Below, in pieces: positions 1-9,108 of a stretch of 57,257 bases of DNA; within the stretch, counting starts at the first letter, position 1; the number at the start of each line of letters is the position of its first letter. This DNA comes from Eshraghiella sp964576255 (GTDB lineage Bacteria; Bacillota; Clostridia; Lachnospirales; Lachnospiraceae): contig CAZNUK010000005.1 of assembly GCA_964576255.1 (NCBI GenBank), positions 1 through 57,257 on the forward strand, in the 5' to 3' direction. The notes under the pieces were generated by a model that did no database searches, was not told the DNA's origin, and saw only the letters and a list, made by a program, of their open reading frames with translations. The position numbers and the translations under genes were made by a program.

Positions 1-1127
1 AGGCTCCTTTTGATACCGTATTAATTCACGGTCTTGTAAGGGATTCTTTGGGACGCAAGATGAGTAAGTCCCTCGGAAACGGAATTGACCCACTTGAGGT
101 TATTGATAAATATGGTGCAGATGCATTAAGACTTACCCTTGTTACAGGTAATGCACCTGGTAATGATATGAGATTTTACTGGGAAAGAGTAGAAGCATCC
201 AGAAACTTTGCTAATAAGGTATGGAATGCCTCAAGATTTATCATGATGAATCTTGAAAAAGCGGATACATCTTCAAAGATGGATTTGTCGCTTCTTACAG
301 ATGCGGACAAATGGATTCTTAGTAAGGTTAACCGCCTTGCCAAAGATGTTACAGATAATATGGAAAAATACGATTTAGGTGTTGCTGTTTCCAAGATATA
401 TGATTTTATCTGGGAAGAGTTCTGCGATTGGTATATCGAAATGGTTAAACCACGTCTCTACAATGACGAGGATACAACCAAGGCGGCAGCAATGTGGACA
501 CTTAAGACAGTATTAATTAATTCCTTAAAATTACTTCATCCATATATGCCTTTTATTACAGAGGAAATTTTCTGTAACCTTTCAGATGAAGAATCAATTA
601 TGATTTCTGAATGGCCTGTATTTAAGCAGGAATGGGATTTTGCACAGGAAGAAAATGCAGTTGAGACCATAAAAGAGGCTGTAAGAGGCATTAGAAATAC
701 CCGTGCAGAGATGAATGTACCACCTAGTAAGAAATCCAAAGTCTATGTAGTAACTACAAGCGAGGATATTAAGGGGATTTTTGATAATGGTAAGGTATTC
801 TTCGCAACTCTTGGTTATGCTTCTGAGATTGTTATTCAGGAGGATAAAACAGGAATTGATGAGGATGCAGTTGCTGTACTTATTCCTAATGCGGCTATTT
901 ATATGCCGTTTGCAGAATTAGTGGATATTGAGAAGGAAATCGAAAGACTTCGTAATGAAGAAAAGAAGCTTGAAGGCGAATTGAAGCGAGTTGAAGGAAT
1001 GTTAAGCAATGAGAAATTCGTTTCAAAAGCACCTGCTGCTAAGATTCAGGAAGAAAAAGATAAACTTACTAAGTACTCAACTATGATGAAACAGGTACAG
1101 GAAAGACTTGCCCAGTTAAGCAAGTAG
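1..1127 (+). CDS. valS: Valyl-tRNA synthetase, C-terminal part (5' end outside window)
   Basis: Charges tRNA-Val with valine in the cytosol. The reading frame is open from position 3 and the gene starts before the window. The class I KMSKS motif is visible (RKMSKSLGNG), followed by the ValS-type stretch DPLEVIDKYGADALR. The helical anticodon-binding domain comes next (around WNASRFIMMNL and LLHPYMPFITEEI). The last 60 or so residues are a charged coiled coil (DIEKEIERLRNEEKKLEGEL) typical of the ValS tRNA-binding arm. It stops with TAG at 1125-1127. The next gene starts 12 nt later with no visible terminator, so the following cell-wall genes may be cotranscribed with it. The N-terminal Rossmann and editing domains cannot be judged. 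Confidence 0.97.
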   Translation, partial: APFDTVLIHGLVRDSLGRKMSKSLGNGIDPLEVIDKYGADALRLTLVTGNAPGNDMRFYWERVEASRNFANKVWNASRFIMMNLEKADTSSKMDLSLLTDADKWILSKVNRLAKDVTDNMEKYDLGVAVSKIYDFIWEEFCDWYIEMVKPRLYNDEDTTKAAAMWTLKTVLINSLKLLHPYMPFITEEIFCNLSDEESIMISEWPVFKQEWDFAQEENAVETIKEAVRGIRNTRAEMNVPPSKKSKVYVVTTSEDIKGIFDNGKVFFATLGYASEIVIQEDKTGIDEDAVAVLIPNAAIYMPFAELVDIEKEIERLRNEEKKLEGELKRVEGMLSNEKFVSKAPAAKIQEEKDKLTKYSTMMKQVQERLAQLSK

Positions 1128-1139
1128 TTAGGAGAAACT

Positions 1140-2246
1140 GTGAAAATTAGTGTAATTATTCCGTCATTAAATCCGGATAACAAATTAATGCTGGTTGTTG
1201 ACGGTTTGATTAAGGAAGGCTTTAACGATATTATTATTGTTAATGATGGTAGCGATTCGGAGCATATGGAGCCTTTTAATGAGGCAGCAGCTCTTAAGGA
1301 GGTTACAGTCCTTAATCATGAAGTTAATCGTGGAAAGGGCAGAGCCCTCAAAACTGCATATGGATACTGTATGGAGAATCGTCCTGATATTGCCGGTGTA
1401 ATTACAGTGGATGGGGACAATCAGCATTTACCTAAGGATATTAGGGCGTGCTGTGAAGCTATGATTGCCAATGAAGATAAGGTGATTTTAGGGTGCAGGG
1501 ATTTTACAGGGGACAATGTTCCACCTAAGAGCAAAATAGGTAACAATATAACCGGTTTTGTATTCAGGGCAATGTGTAGAATTAAAATCTCGGATACCCA
1601 GACCGGACTTAGGGCAATACCTAAAAAACATCTTCCGATGATGCTTGATATCAAAGGCGAACGCTTTGAGTATGAGACCAGAGTGCTCTTGGAAATGAAG
1701 CGTCAGGGGGTGGAATTTTCAGAGGTGGTAATTGATACGGTGTATATTGATGATAATGCCACAACTCATTTCCATCCATTTAGAGATTCTTTTAAAATTT
1801 ACATGGTAATTTTTAGATATCTCTTTGGAAATATGTTTTCTTTTTTAAAATATATGATTAGCTCCATACTTTCATTTCTTATTGATAACGGACTGTTCCG
1901 CTTAATGGAATTTGTTATGGGAGCGGATTCTGACAAGGGTGTTAAGATTATTGTTGCAACTGCGGTTGCAAGAGTAGTGTCATCTATTTTCAATTTTATT
2001 GTTAATAGAAAAGCTGTATTTAAATCCGATGCACCAATGGTCAAAACCGTACTAAAATATTATGCTTTATGCATTTGTCAGATGGGAGCCTCAGCCGGAC
2101 TTGTGTATCTGTTTTCAAGTATATTTAATGCAGGTGACTGGCTTACAAGTCTGATAAAAATAATTGTTGATACTTGTTTATTTGTTTTAAGCTATCAGAT
2201 TCAGCGAAAATGGGTTTTTGCATGCGATAGAAAAGAGGAGAATTAA
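1140..2246 (+). CDS. Glycosyltransferase family 2 fused to a GtrA-like membrane domain
   Basis: Bifunctional 368-aa protein. Residues 1 to about 215 are a GT2 (GT-A fold) glycosyltransferase: the start KISVIIPSLNPD, the nucleotide-binding VNDGSDSEH, and a DxD-like VDGDNQHLP. Residues from about 230 to 360 contain four hydrophobic segments with the GtrA pattern (FLIDNGLFRLMEF, FNFIVNRKAVFKS). Such fusions usually transfer a sugar to a polyprenyl carrier and help move it across the membrane for wall or surface glycan decoration; the substrate cannot be told. The start is GTG at 1140, behind TTAGGAGAAA. It opens a tight run of envelope genes reaching 12228. Family assignment is firm, the precise role is inferred. 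Confidence 0.88.
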   Translation: MKISVIIPSLNPDNKLMLVVDGLIKEGFNDIIIVNDGSDSEHMEPFNEAAALKEVTVLNHEVNRGKGRALKTAYGYCMENRPDIAGVITVDGDNQHLPKDIRACCEAMIANEDKVILGCRDFTGDNVPPKSKIGNNITGFVFRAMCRIKISDTQTGLRAIPKKHLPMMLDIKGERFEYETRVLLEMKRQGVEFSEVVIDTVYIDDNATTHFHPFRDSFKIYMVIFRYLFGNMFSFLKYMISSILSFLIDNGLFRLMEFVMGADSDKGVKIIVATAVARVVSSIFNFIVNRKAVFKSDAPMVKTVLKYYALCICQMGASAGLVYLFSSIFNAGDWLTSLIKIIVDTCLFVLSYQIQRKWVFACDRKEEN

Positions 2247-2247
2247 T

Positions 2248-3393
2248 ATGGTGGAAGAAGTTAGAAGAAAGAAGAAAAATGTTCAAAAAGAACCTAAAAA
2301 ACAGAATAAAATTCTTACTATTGTGGGAAGAGTGGGTATTGTTCTTGGAACTACAATTTTGGCACTTGTGATTGGACTTTATGCAATGCTTTGGATATGC
2401 TGTCACGGACCATCCGAGTCCGCGAGAGACTTATTTGTAGGAACATTTTTGGAGACAGGAGCATTAAAATTTATTCCGGGATTGTATTTTTCTGATGAGG
2501 AAATTGAGAAAATTACCAATAACAATTCCAGAGAGCGTCTTGATGCAGAGGTTGACACTGATTTGATTCAGATTCCTTCATCAGGAGATGATGCAAATGA
2601 TAGTGACAATACAGAGTCTGAATATAATGATAATTTTGATGAAAATGGTATTCAGATTATACCGATTAACGGACTTACCTATTCCGGAAAGCTTATGATT
2701 ATAAAGGACCCGTCCAAGGTAAGCGTGGCAACCATATATCCTTGGTCTGACTGGAATAAAAGCAAATACGGCGTTACGCTTGACGTTTTAGTGCAGGATG
2801 CAGGAGCCATTGCAGGTATTAATGGTGGTGAGTATGAGTCGTCAGGAAACTGGGGCGGAAGACCGAAGGGACTTGTAGTGTCCAATGGGGAGATCCAATA
2901 TTCATCTATTCAGTATGGGGATGTAATGATTGGATTTAATGAGGATAATATCCTTGTGATTAAAGAACTCAGTGGAATGTCTAATGAGCAGGTTGCAGCT
3001 ATGGTAGCGGAAGAACGAATCAGAGATGCAGTAAGCTTTAAGGACGTGGAAGGTGGAGATGATAATCACTTTACCAAGCTAATTATTAATGGTGAAGCAA
3101 TTCAGTTTACCGGAAGTGGAAGTGGAGCAAATCCAAGAACTGCAATTGGTCAGAGGGCTGACGGAGCCGTTTTAATGTTAGTTACTGACGGAAGAGGTCA
3201 TAATGGTCATGTTGGAGCTACAGCAGCGGATCTTATTAGTATTATGCAGGAATATGGTGCTGTTAACGCAGCTAACCTTGATGGCGGCAGTTCATCAGCA
3301 ATGTACTACAACGGTACATGGGAGATGAACAGTGTAACATTGTATTATGCAACCTCATCTTGGAAACTTCCAACAGGCTTTGTAGTGAAATAG
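2248..3393 (+). CDS. Membrane-anchored phosphodiester glycosidase (NAGPA-like domain)
   Basis: 381-aa protein with a very basic N-terminus (EVRRKKKNVQKEPKKQ), one membrane anchor at about residues 26-48 and an extracytoplasmic remainder. The last 200 residues match the phosphodiester glycosidase (NAGPA/DUF2233) family: AGAIAGINGGEY, NPRTAIGQRADGAVLMLVTDGRG, and the signature AANLDGGSSSAMYYNG near the C-terminus. Members cleave or remodel sugar phosphodiesters in surface polysaccharides. I chose ATG 2248 because AGAGGAG lies 6-7 nt upstream; an in-frame ATG at 2218 would overlap the previous gene and lacks a ribosome-binding site. An acidic, Ser/Asp/Asn-rich linker lies before the domain. The natural substrate is unknown. 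Confidence 0.85.
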   Translation: MVEEVRRKKKNVQKEPKKQNKILTIVGRVGIVLGTTILALVIGLYAMLWICCHGPSESARDLFVGTFLETGALKFIPGLYFSDEEIEKITNNNSRERLDAEVDTDLIQIPSSGDDANDSDNTESEYNDNFDENGIQIIPINGLTYSGKLMIIKDPSKVSVATIYPWSDWNKSKYGVTLDVLVQDAGAIAGINGGEYESSGNWGGRPKGLVVSNGEIQYSSIQYGDVMIGFNEDNILVIKELSGMSNEQVAAMVAEERIRDAVSFKDVEGGDDNHFTKLIINGEAIQFTGSGSGANPRTAIGQRADGAVLMLVTDGRGHNGHVGATAADLISIMQEYGAVNAANLDGGSSSAMYYNGTWEMNSVTLYYATSSWKLPTGFVVK

Positions 3394-3403
3394 GAGGCGG
3401 ATT

Positions 3404-4498
3404 ATGAAGAAAATATCTAAATTTACAATTGGAATGATTGGATATGTAGCAGTATTAGTAATCCTTATTGTAATACTTCTTGTATACACCAATAATTCTA
3501 TGAAAAAATATGAAGCTGCCCAGCCGGATAAATTAATGAACCAGCTTGTGACAGACATTAAAGCCGGAAAATTACCGGAAATCAACTCTGAGAACACCAA
3601 TAAATTTGAAAACACACATGAAATGGTAGTGGAGATGTTTTCACAGCTTTCAGAGGCTAATATTACTTATGATATTAAGACAACATCTTATGATTCATCA
3701 AGCTATAACCTTAAGGTGGATGATAAAACTGTTGCAACAGTTAATCTTAAGGCTTCTAATCACGAGAAGATGTTTTTCCTGCTTACAATATGTGATTGGG
3801 AAATTGAGTCCATTGAAGCCGTGTCTAAGACCGGCACTAATGAAGTAACTGTAACAGTTCCTAGTGATTATACAGTATTAATTAACAATATTGTTCTTGG
3901 AGAAGAAGAATTAAAGGGAGAGGCAACAGAGCTTCCTGAACTTCAGTATGTTAAAGAGTATACAGAGGTTCCTGCTTTTGTTACTTATTCAGTAACCGGA
4001 CTTGTTAATGAGCCTGAGATTATTATTCTTGATGGAGATAATAATCAGTGCGATTTATCCGGATATGAGGATAAGTATAATATTGAAATAACCTACGAAG
4101 CACAGGAGATGCCACAGGAATTACAGGATTATGTGGTTCAGGCCGCTAAGGATTATTCTAATTTCTTTTCAAGAGACCTTCCTGGATGTAGTGAAAGTAC
4201 AGCAGGAATAGATAAGTATTTTCCAGAGGGGTCAATGTATATTGAGCTCGCAGAAAATTATCGTCGTCATGATATGTGGATGTATAGTGCGCATCATGGA
4301 ACAGAATTTTTAAATATAGTTGTTGATGATTATATTGTGTACAGTGATGAACTTTTCTCTTGTCACGTATCCTTTGATAAGAGAATGATTCTTACAAGCT
4401 ATAATCAGGAAAGAATGGACCGTATGGACCAGATTTTCTATTATGTAAACATTGATGGACAGTGGCTTATTGCCGCAATGGTAGATAACGTAGAATAA
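3404..4498 (+). CDS. Single-pass membrane protein of unknown function
   Basis: 364 aa: a short basic N-terminus, one transmembrane helix at about residues 6-28 (IGMIGYVAVLVILIVILLVY) and a large outside portion. I recognise no domain with confidence. The C-terminal third (EYTEV... to QIFYYVNIDGQWLIAAMVDNVE) ends in a strand pattern that recalls NTF2-like or TcaA-like extracellular modules, which is only a weak resemblance. The central section has a VTVPSDYTVLINNIVLGEEEL segment also reminiscent of surface beta domains. It sits 10 nt after the glycosidase and 20 nt before the MoxR gene, so it probably belongs to the same wall-assembly operon. Start ATG 3404 follows GGAGGCGG. Confidence 0.8.
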   Translation: MKKISKFTIGMIGYVAVLVILIVILLVYTNNSMKKYEAAQPDKLMNQLVTDIKAGKLPEINSENTNKFENTHEMVVEMFSQLSEANITYDIKTTSYDSSSYNLKVDDKTVATVNLKASNHEKMFFLLTICDWEIESIEAVSKTGTNEVTVTVPSDYTVLINNIVLGEEELKGEATELPELQYVKEYTEVPAFVTYSVTGLVNEPEIIILDGDNNQCDLSGYEDKYNIEITYEAQEMPQELQDYVVQAAKDYSNFFSRDLPGCSESTAGIDKYFPEGSMYIELAENYRRHDMWMYSAHHGTEFLNIVVDDYIVYSDELFSCHVSFDKRMILTSYNQERMDRMDQIFYYVNIDGQWLIAAMVDNVE

Positions 4499-4518
4499 AT
4501 ATAGGGAGAGATAAAATA

Positions 4519-5457
4519 ATGATGTATGAAAAAGCATTAAAAGTTATAACCGAGGTTAAAAAAGCAGTTAAGGGTAAGGATGATGTTGTAGTTAAAGTAA
4601 TGTTAGCAATCCTTTCTCAGGGACATGTATTAATGGAAGACGTACCGGGTGTGGGTAAAACCACCCTGGCCCTTGCTTTTGCCAAGGCAATGGAATTAGA
4701 TGTTAACAGAATGCAGTTTACAATTGATGTATTGCCATCTGATGTTGTGGGATTTTCTATGTTCAATGCTAAGACACAGGAGTTTGAATATAGAGAAGGA
4801 GCAATTATGTGTAATCTGTTTTTGGCGGATGAGATTAACAGAACTTCATCCAAGACCCAGTCCGCTCTTTTGGAGGCTATGGAGGAAGGTCAGATTACAG
4901 TTGATGGTGTTACAAGAAAGATTCCTGAACCATTCTTTGTAATTGCAACACAGAATCCGGCAGGAAGTGCAGGTACACAGCTACTTCCTGAATCCCAGCT
5001 TGACCGTTTTATGTTGAAACTATCCATGGGTTATCCGGACCCTGCCAGTGAGGTTAGTATTTTGCAGGGTAAGGATAATGACAATCCACTTGATGAAGTA
5101 TGTGAGGTTGTAAGTGCAGAAGATATTTTTGCAATGCAGCAGGAGTCGGGACAGATTCAGGTGGACAAGGCCATTTACGAATATATGGTAATGCTGTGCT
5201 CAATAACAAGACAGCATCCAATGGTAGAATTAGGAGTAAGTCCTCGTGGAACAGTAGCATTGTCTGCAATGGCAAAGTCCAATGCATATATTAACGGTAG
5301 AAAATATGTTACACCGGAGGATGTTAAGGCTGTTTTTGCTGATGTTGTTAAGCATAGAATTGTACTTGCACCTAAGGCTAAGGTTCAGAAGATTTCTGTT
5401 GAAAAAGTGATTGAAAGTGTATTTAAAGCAGTTCCGGTACCAAAGCGTGTAAAATAA
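4519..5457 (+). CDS. MoxR-family AAA+ ATPase
   Basis: 312-aa cytosolic ATPase. Walker A is EDVPGVGKTTLA (about residues 40-51) and Walker B is LFLADEINR (about residues 101-109). The sensor region ATQNPAGSAGTQLLPESQLDRFM is typical of the MoxR (APE2220/RavA-related) branch. MoxR proteins act as chaperone-like ATPases that activate partner proteins. Here the partners are the DUF58 and transglutaminase genes immediately downstream, in the classical MoxR-DUF58-TGase order. Two ATG codons stand at 4519 and 4522; AGGGAGAG at 4503-4510 serves either one. No motif is missing. Confidence 0.93.
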   Translation: MMYEKALKVITEVKKAVKGKDDVVVKVMLAILSQGHVLMEDVPGVGKTTLALAFAKAMELDVNRMQFTIDVLPSDVVGFSMFNAKTQEFEYREGAIMCNLFLADEINRTSSKTQSALLEAMEEGQITVDGVTRKIPEPFFVIATQNPAGSAGTQLLPESQLDRFMLKLSMGYPDPASEVSILQGKDNDNPLDEVCEVVSAEDIFAMQQESGQIQVDKAIYEYMVMLCSITRQHPMVELGVSPRGTVALSAMAKSNAYINGRKYVTPEDVKAVFADVVKHRIVLAPKAKVQKISVEKVIESVFKAVPVPKRVK

Positions 5458-5469
5458 AGGGGTGCGGAT

Positions 5470-6582
5470 ATGATAGGACATATTATAGTATATTTCATTA
5501 CTGCGGTATTAATATTTGCATTTAATGTAATTAATGAATCATACCTGCCTTTTTTGATAGATGTAATTTTTATTATTATTACAATTGCAGGTATTATTAC
5601 AGTCATAATGCTACATAGAGCTGTGGAAGTGGAAGTGGATAGTGAAAATTCCGTTGCCACAAGAACAGAAAAATATCTGGTGCGATTTACTGTCAGAAAT
5701 AAAGGGTACATACCTTTAACAGCCTGCAAAGTTGTTACAAGGGTCAGATATAACGGAAGAAAAATTAAAAAAACATATAGAAAAAATCTTTGCTGTGGAA
5801 ATAATGCAGAGGCAAACTGTGATTTTTATATTAGCTGCCCAAGCTGTGAAATGGTGACGGTAGAATGTGTAAAAGTTTATATATATGATTATATTGGACT
5901 TTTTTGCATTCCTAAAAAAATCAAAAAGACCTCCACAGTTCTTGTTATGCCTAATTTACCGCCGGTGGATATTATTGACAAAATGACATACGTTATAAAC
6001 GATGAGGATGGAATTGTATATTCTCAGGAAAGACCGGGGGATGACCAGACGGAGGTATTTGCAATAAGGGAATATGTGCCGGGGGACAGTGTTAGAAAGC
6101 TTCACTGGAAGCTTACTACCAAATCTAATAAGCTTATGGTTAAGGATTTCAGCCTTCCAATTAAGGATAATGATACAGTGATTTTTGATTTGTTTCAGGA
6201 GCCTAAGGGAACCAAAAGTAACAGAGATGAGGTTTTTGACCTTTTTTATGGGCTGGTATACGCCATGACTAAAAGAGGAGTGGGCTTTAATGCCTGTTTT
6301 TATAATAATGAGTATGTAACACTTAGAATTGAAAATCAGAATGATATATATGCATTGTTTGCACAGATATATACAATAGAACCATATAATTACGATATAT
6401 CTGCTGCGGAATATTTTTATTCCAGCAATGGAAATAAACAGAACAGAGTTTTTTATGTAACGAGCTATCTGGATGAACACACCCAGGGAAATTTAAGCCT
6501 TCTTGCTGATACGGGTAAGGTGTACTATTTAATTCCGGGACATGTTCATAATTCATATATGCCAGTAAGATTTGAGGGGTAA
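5470..6582 (+). CDS. DUF58 domain membrane protein
   Basis: 370 aa with two hydrophobic segments at the N-terminus (about residues 3-22 and 24-45), then a beta-rich section, then the DUF58 core. The family hallmark is the stretch IREYVPGDSVRKLHWKLTTKSNKLMVKDF (around residues 198-226), followed by a von Willebrand A-like strand (DTVIFDLF). DUF58 proteins are encoded next to MoxR ATPases and are thought to be their membrane partners. A short Cys-rich stretch (NLCCGNNAEANCDFYISCPSCEM) lies between the membrane part and the core. Start ATG 5470 follows AAAGGGGTG. The gene ends 4 nt before the next start. Confidence 0.88.
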   Translation: MIGHIIVYFITAVLIFAFNVINESYLPFLIDVIFIIITIAGIITVIMLHRAVEVEVDSENSVATRTEKYLVRFTVRNKGYIPLTACKVVTRVRYNGRKIKKTYRKNLCCGNNAEANCDFYISCPSCEMVTVECVKVYIYDYIGLFCIPKKIKKTSTVLVMPNLPPVDIIDKMTYVINDEDGIVYSQERPGDDQTEVFAIREYVPGDSVRKLHWKLTTKSNKLMVKDFSLPIKDNDTVIFDLFQEPKGTKSNRDEVFDLFYGLVYAMTKRGVGFNACFYNNEYVTLRIENQNDIYALFAQIYTIEPYNYDISAAEYFYSSNGNKQNRVFYVTSYLDEHTQGNLSLLADTGKVYYLIPGHVHNSYMPVRFEG

Positions 6583-6586
6583 TAAT

Positions 6587-9094
6587 ATGACAGAATATAA
6601 GGATAAAATAAAATCGTGTATAAACACATCGTTGCTTACTTTTATAGGTATGTGGACGATTGTAATTAATTTAATTAATCCATTTTTTGATGAAGAATTC
6701 TATACTGCTGCTTCTATGTTGTGCGTGCTATTTCTTATTTCGGCAATATTTGGAAGCTTAATGACTTTAGCTAAGAAAAACTGGGTTGTTCTTCTTGCGG
6801 GAATGGGAATTATCGGACTTTTTGTGTGGAATAAGTTTGATGAAATAGCAGGGGGATGTGCTTATTGCGTTAATTTGGTGATAGATAATTATTCAGATTA
6901 TTTTGGCGTTAAAATGTTGTATCTGGATTATACCAAAAGAATGCTAAGGGATTTTGATCCGGCAATGTTCTGCTATACGTCTGTAATATTGCTTGCGCTA
7001 ATTAATTCCTTTGCAATTTCCAGAAGGAAATTGGCTTTTATTCCTATACTTTTGGCACTGGCGTCACTTTTTGCGCCAATAGTTATTGAGGTGTATCCGT
7101 CAGTATTTGCAATGTTACTGACTGTCTGTTACTGTATAATGCTTTTGATTATAATTAATGCAAAGTCTCAAAAAGGTCAGGGAAGTGCAATGATAGAGAC
7201 AACGGCAATAATTTTTGGCATTGCACTTATGCTTGTGGGAGGAATTGTAACGCTTGTTAAGCCAGAGGAGGATTTTGAGCAGAATGAATTTTTTCCTGAA
7301 TTTCGTAATGAAGCAAGAATGTTTATTACGGAAAATATCGAGGATTTCCGATTTTTTGAAGGGAATAACAGTCCGGTATCATCTATTGGCGGTGGTGCAT
7401 TAGGTCACGTGGAAAGTCTGACTTTTTCAGAGGAAGAGGTTTTGAAGGTAACATTGCCCGCAATTAAGGATACTGTATATATTAAAGGATATATTGGTGC
7501 CAATTACACATCCAAGCAATGGGAGGAGCCGGATAATAACTATACCCGATTATTTAAATCCCTACGTAAGGTTGAATATTCACCTTCGGTAATGGTTTCC
7601 GAATACCTGGATGCTCTTGGAAATGCACAGACCCTTACAGGAATGAAGGGAAGTATGAAAATCGAACAGTTATCAGAATTGACGCTGTTTGAATTTGCAC
7701 CGTTATATCCTGATCTTCCATATGCATACACACCTGAGTTTGACGATACGGTTAAAGATATACCGGAAGGAACATATATAGATTATTATTCTGTTCCCGA
7801 TGAAGTGTTTCAGGTTAGCGATGAGTATATCAGGGAAGTGTTGGGGGATGAGTTTTATGCCAATAATTTATTATATTCAGATTATGTATATGATAATTAT
7901 ATGGAGGTCAATACTCCTATAGCAGATGAATTAATTACTCAATGGGGCAGATATCCTGTAGATACAGCTGATGAAAGATATAACGTTGCATATGCAATCC
8001 GTAATTACCTACAGAATACCTGCACATACACCACTAGCCCCGGCAAAGTACCGGATGATGAGGATTTTGTTGAGTATTTTCTTAAAGAAACTAAGGAAGG
8101 ATACTGTACATATTTTGCAACAGCAGCGGTTATGATGTTTAGAAGTGCCGGAATTCCTGCAAGATATGTAGAGGGCTATAGTTTTAATGTCACAGGCAGA
8201 GAGGATATTACAGAGTATAAATCAACATATGTATTTAATGGTGTGGGTGGAGAACGTCTGACTGGCTATTGTGAAATAAACGTGTTAGACAGTGATGCCC
8301 ATGCATGGGTTGAGTTTTATATTGATGGTATTGGCTGGGTGGATTTTGAGGTGACACCTGGAAATTCTGCTATCGGTTCTGCACAGGAAAAGTCTGACGG
8401 GAACATGAATCCGGAGCAGTTTGGAAAAGATGAGGAGCCAACTACGGAAGAACCAGCTACGGAAGAACCAACCACAGAAGAGCCTGCCACTGAGGAGCCT
8501 ACCAGCGAGGGCGAAACAACCAAAGAACCTACCAGCGAAGGGGAGACAACCAAGCCTGCAACTGAGGATGAAACTACGACAGAAAATACTTCTGATAGTG
8601 GTATACAGGAAAATCCTGCTGGACCTTCAGGTGGGGAGTTTAAGAAAACAGATCCAAAAGTGATTCGTGGAATATTAATTGTTCTCGGGATAATTTTAGG
8701 CTGTTTTGCCATTGCGTTTTTAATTGTATTACGACATAAAAAAGTAGTATATGCAAGAGAATTGTACAGTAGCAGTGAGAATGAACTGGACAGGCTTGCG
8801 ATATTTGAATATATGATATTTATTAGGCTTATGCGCCATATTAAGCTTGATAAGCCGGATTATATGACCAATTTGGAATATGCAGAGCATATTGCCAAAT
8901 CATGTGAATGTGTTGAATACGATGAAGCAATAGAAATTTCTAAAATGCAGGAAAAGGCTGAATTTGCCAAGGACTTGCTTACTATGGAAGAAATTGTAAA
9001 GTGTAGGCAGATTATTGATGCAATAAGAGACAGAATTTATGAACAAAAGAATTATTTTCAAAAATTTATTTTTAAATATATTTTAAATCTTTAA
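6587..9094 (+). CDS. Membrane transglutaminase-like protein
   Basis: 835 aa. The N-terminal 220 residues hold several transmembrane helices, followed by an extracytoplasmic region with a transglutaminase/protease-like core. The triad is visible: Cys in EGYCTYFATAAVMMFRSAGIPARYVEGYSF, His in DSDAHAWVEFY, and Asp/Glu in GWVDFEVTPG. After it comes a low-complexity Thr/Glu/Pro linker of EEPTT and EEPAT repeats (about 8435-8600), a further membrane helix (IRGILIVLGIILGCFAIAFLIVL) and a cytosolic tail resembling DUF4129. This is the third gene of the MoxR-DUF58-TGase set. ATG 6587, seven bases after GAGGGG, is preferred to a TTG at 6572 inside the previous gene. Its peptide or wall substrate is unknown. 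Confidence 0.9.
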   Translation: MTEYKDKIKSCINTSLLTFIGMWTIVINLINPFFDEEFYTAASMLCVLFLISAIFGSLMTLAKKNWVVLLAGMGIIGLFVWNKFDEIAGGCAYCVNLVIDNYSDYFGVKMLYLDYTKRMLRDFDPAMFCYTSVILLALINSFAISRRKLAFIPILLALASLFAPIVIEVYPSVFAMLLTVCYCIMLLIIINAKSQKGQGSAMIETTAIIFGIALMLVGGIVTLVKPEEDFEQNEFFPEFRNEARMFITENIEDFRFFEGNNSPVSSIGGGALGHVESLTFSEEEVLKVTLPAIKDTVYIKGYIGANYTSKQWEEPDNNYTRLFKSLRKVEYSPSVMVSEYLDALGNAQTLTGMKGSMKIEQLSELTLFEFAPLYPDLPYAYTPEFDDTVKDIPEGTYIDYYSVPDEVFQVSDEYIREVLGDEFYANNLLYSDYVYDNYMEVNTPIADELITQWGRYPVDTADERYNVAYAIRNYLQNTCTYTTSPGKVPDDEDFVEYFLKETKEGYCTYFATAAVMMFRSAGIPARYVEGYSFNVTGREDITEYKSTYVFNGVGGERLTGYCEINVLDSDAHAWVEFYIDGIGWVDFEVTPGNSAIGSAQEKSDGNMNPEQFGKDEEPTTEEPATEEPTTEEPATEEPTSEGETTKEPTSEGETTKPATEDETTTENTSDSGIQENPAGPSGGEFKKTDPKVIRGILIVLGIILGCFAIAFLIVLRHKKVVYARELYSSSENELDRLAIFEYMIFIRLMRHIKLDKPDYMTNLEYAEHIAKSCECVEYDEAIEISKMQEKAEFAKDLLTMEEIVKCRQIIDAIRDRIYEQKNYFQKFIFKYILNL

Positions 9095-9108
9095 TGGAGG
9101 ACCGGATA

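Noticed and set aside
8421..8663. Extra open frames in the Thr/Glu-rich linker
   Set aside because: They are frame shadows of a low-complexity coding repeat in the transglutaminase gene.
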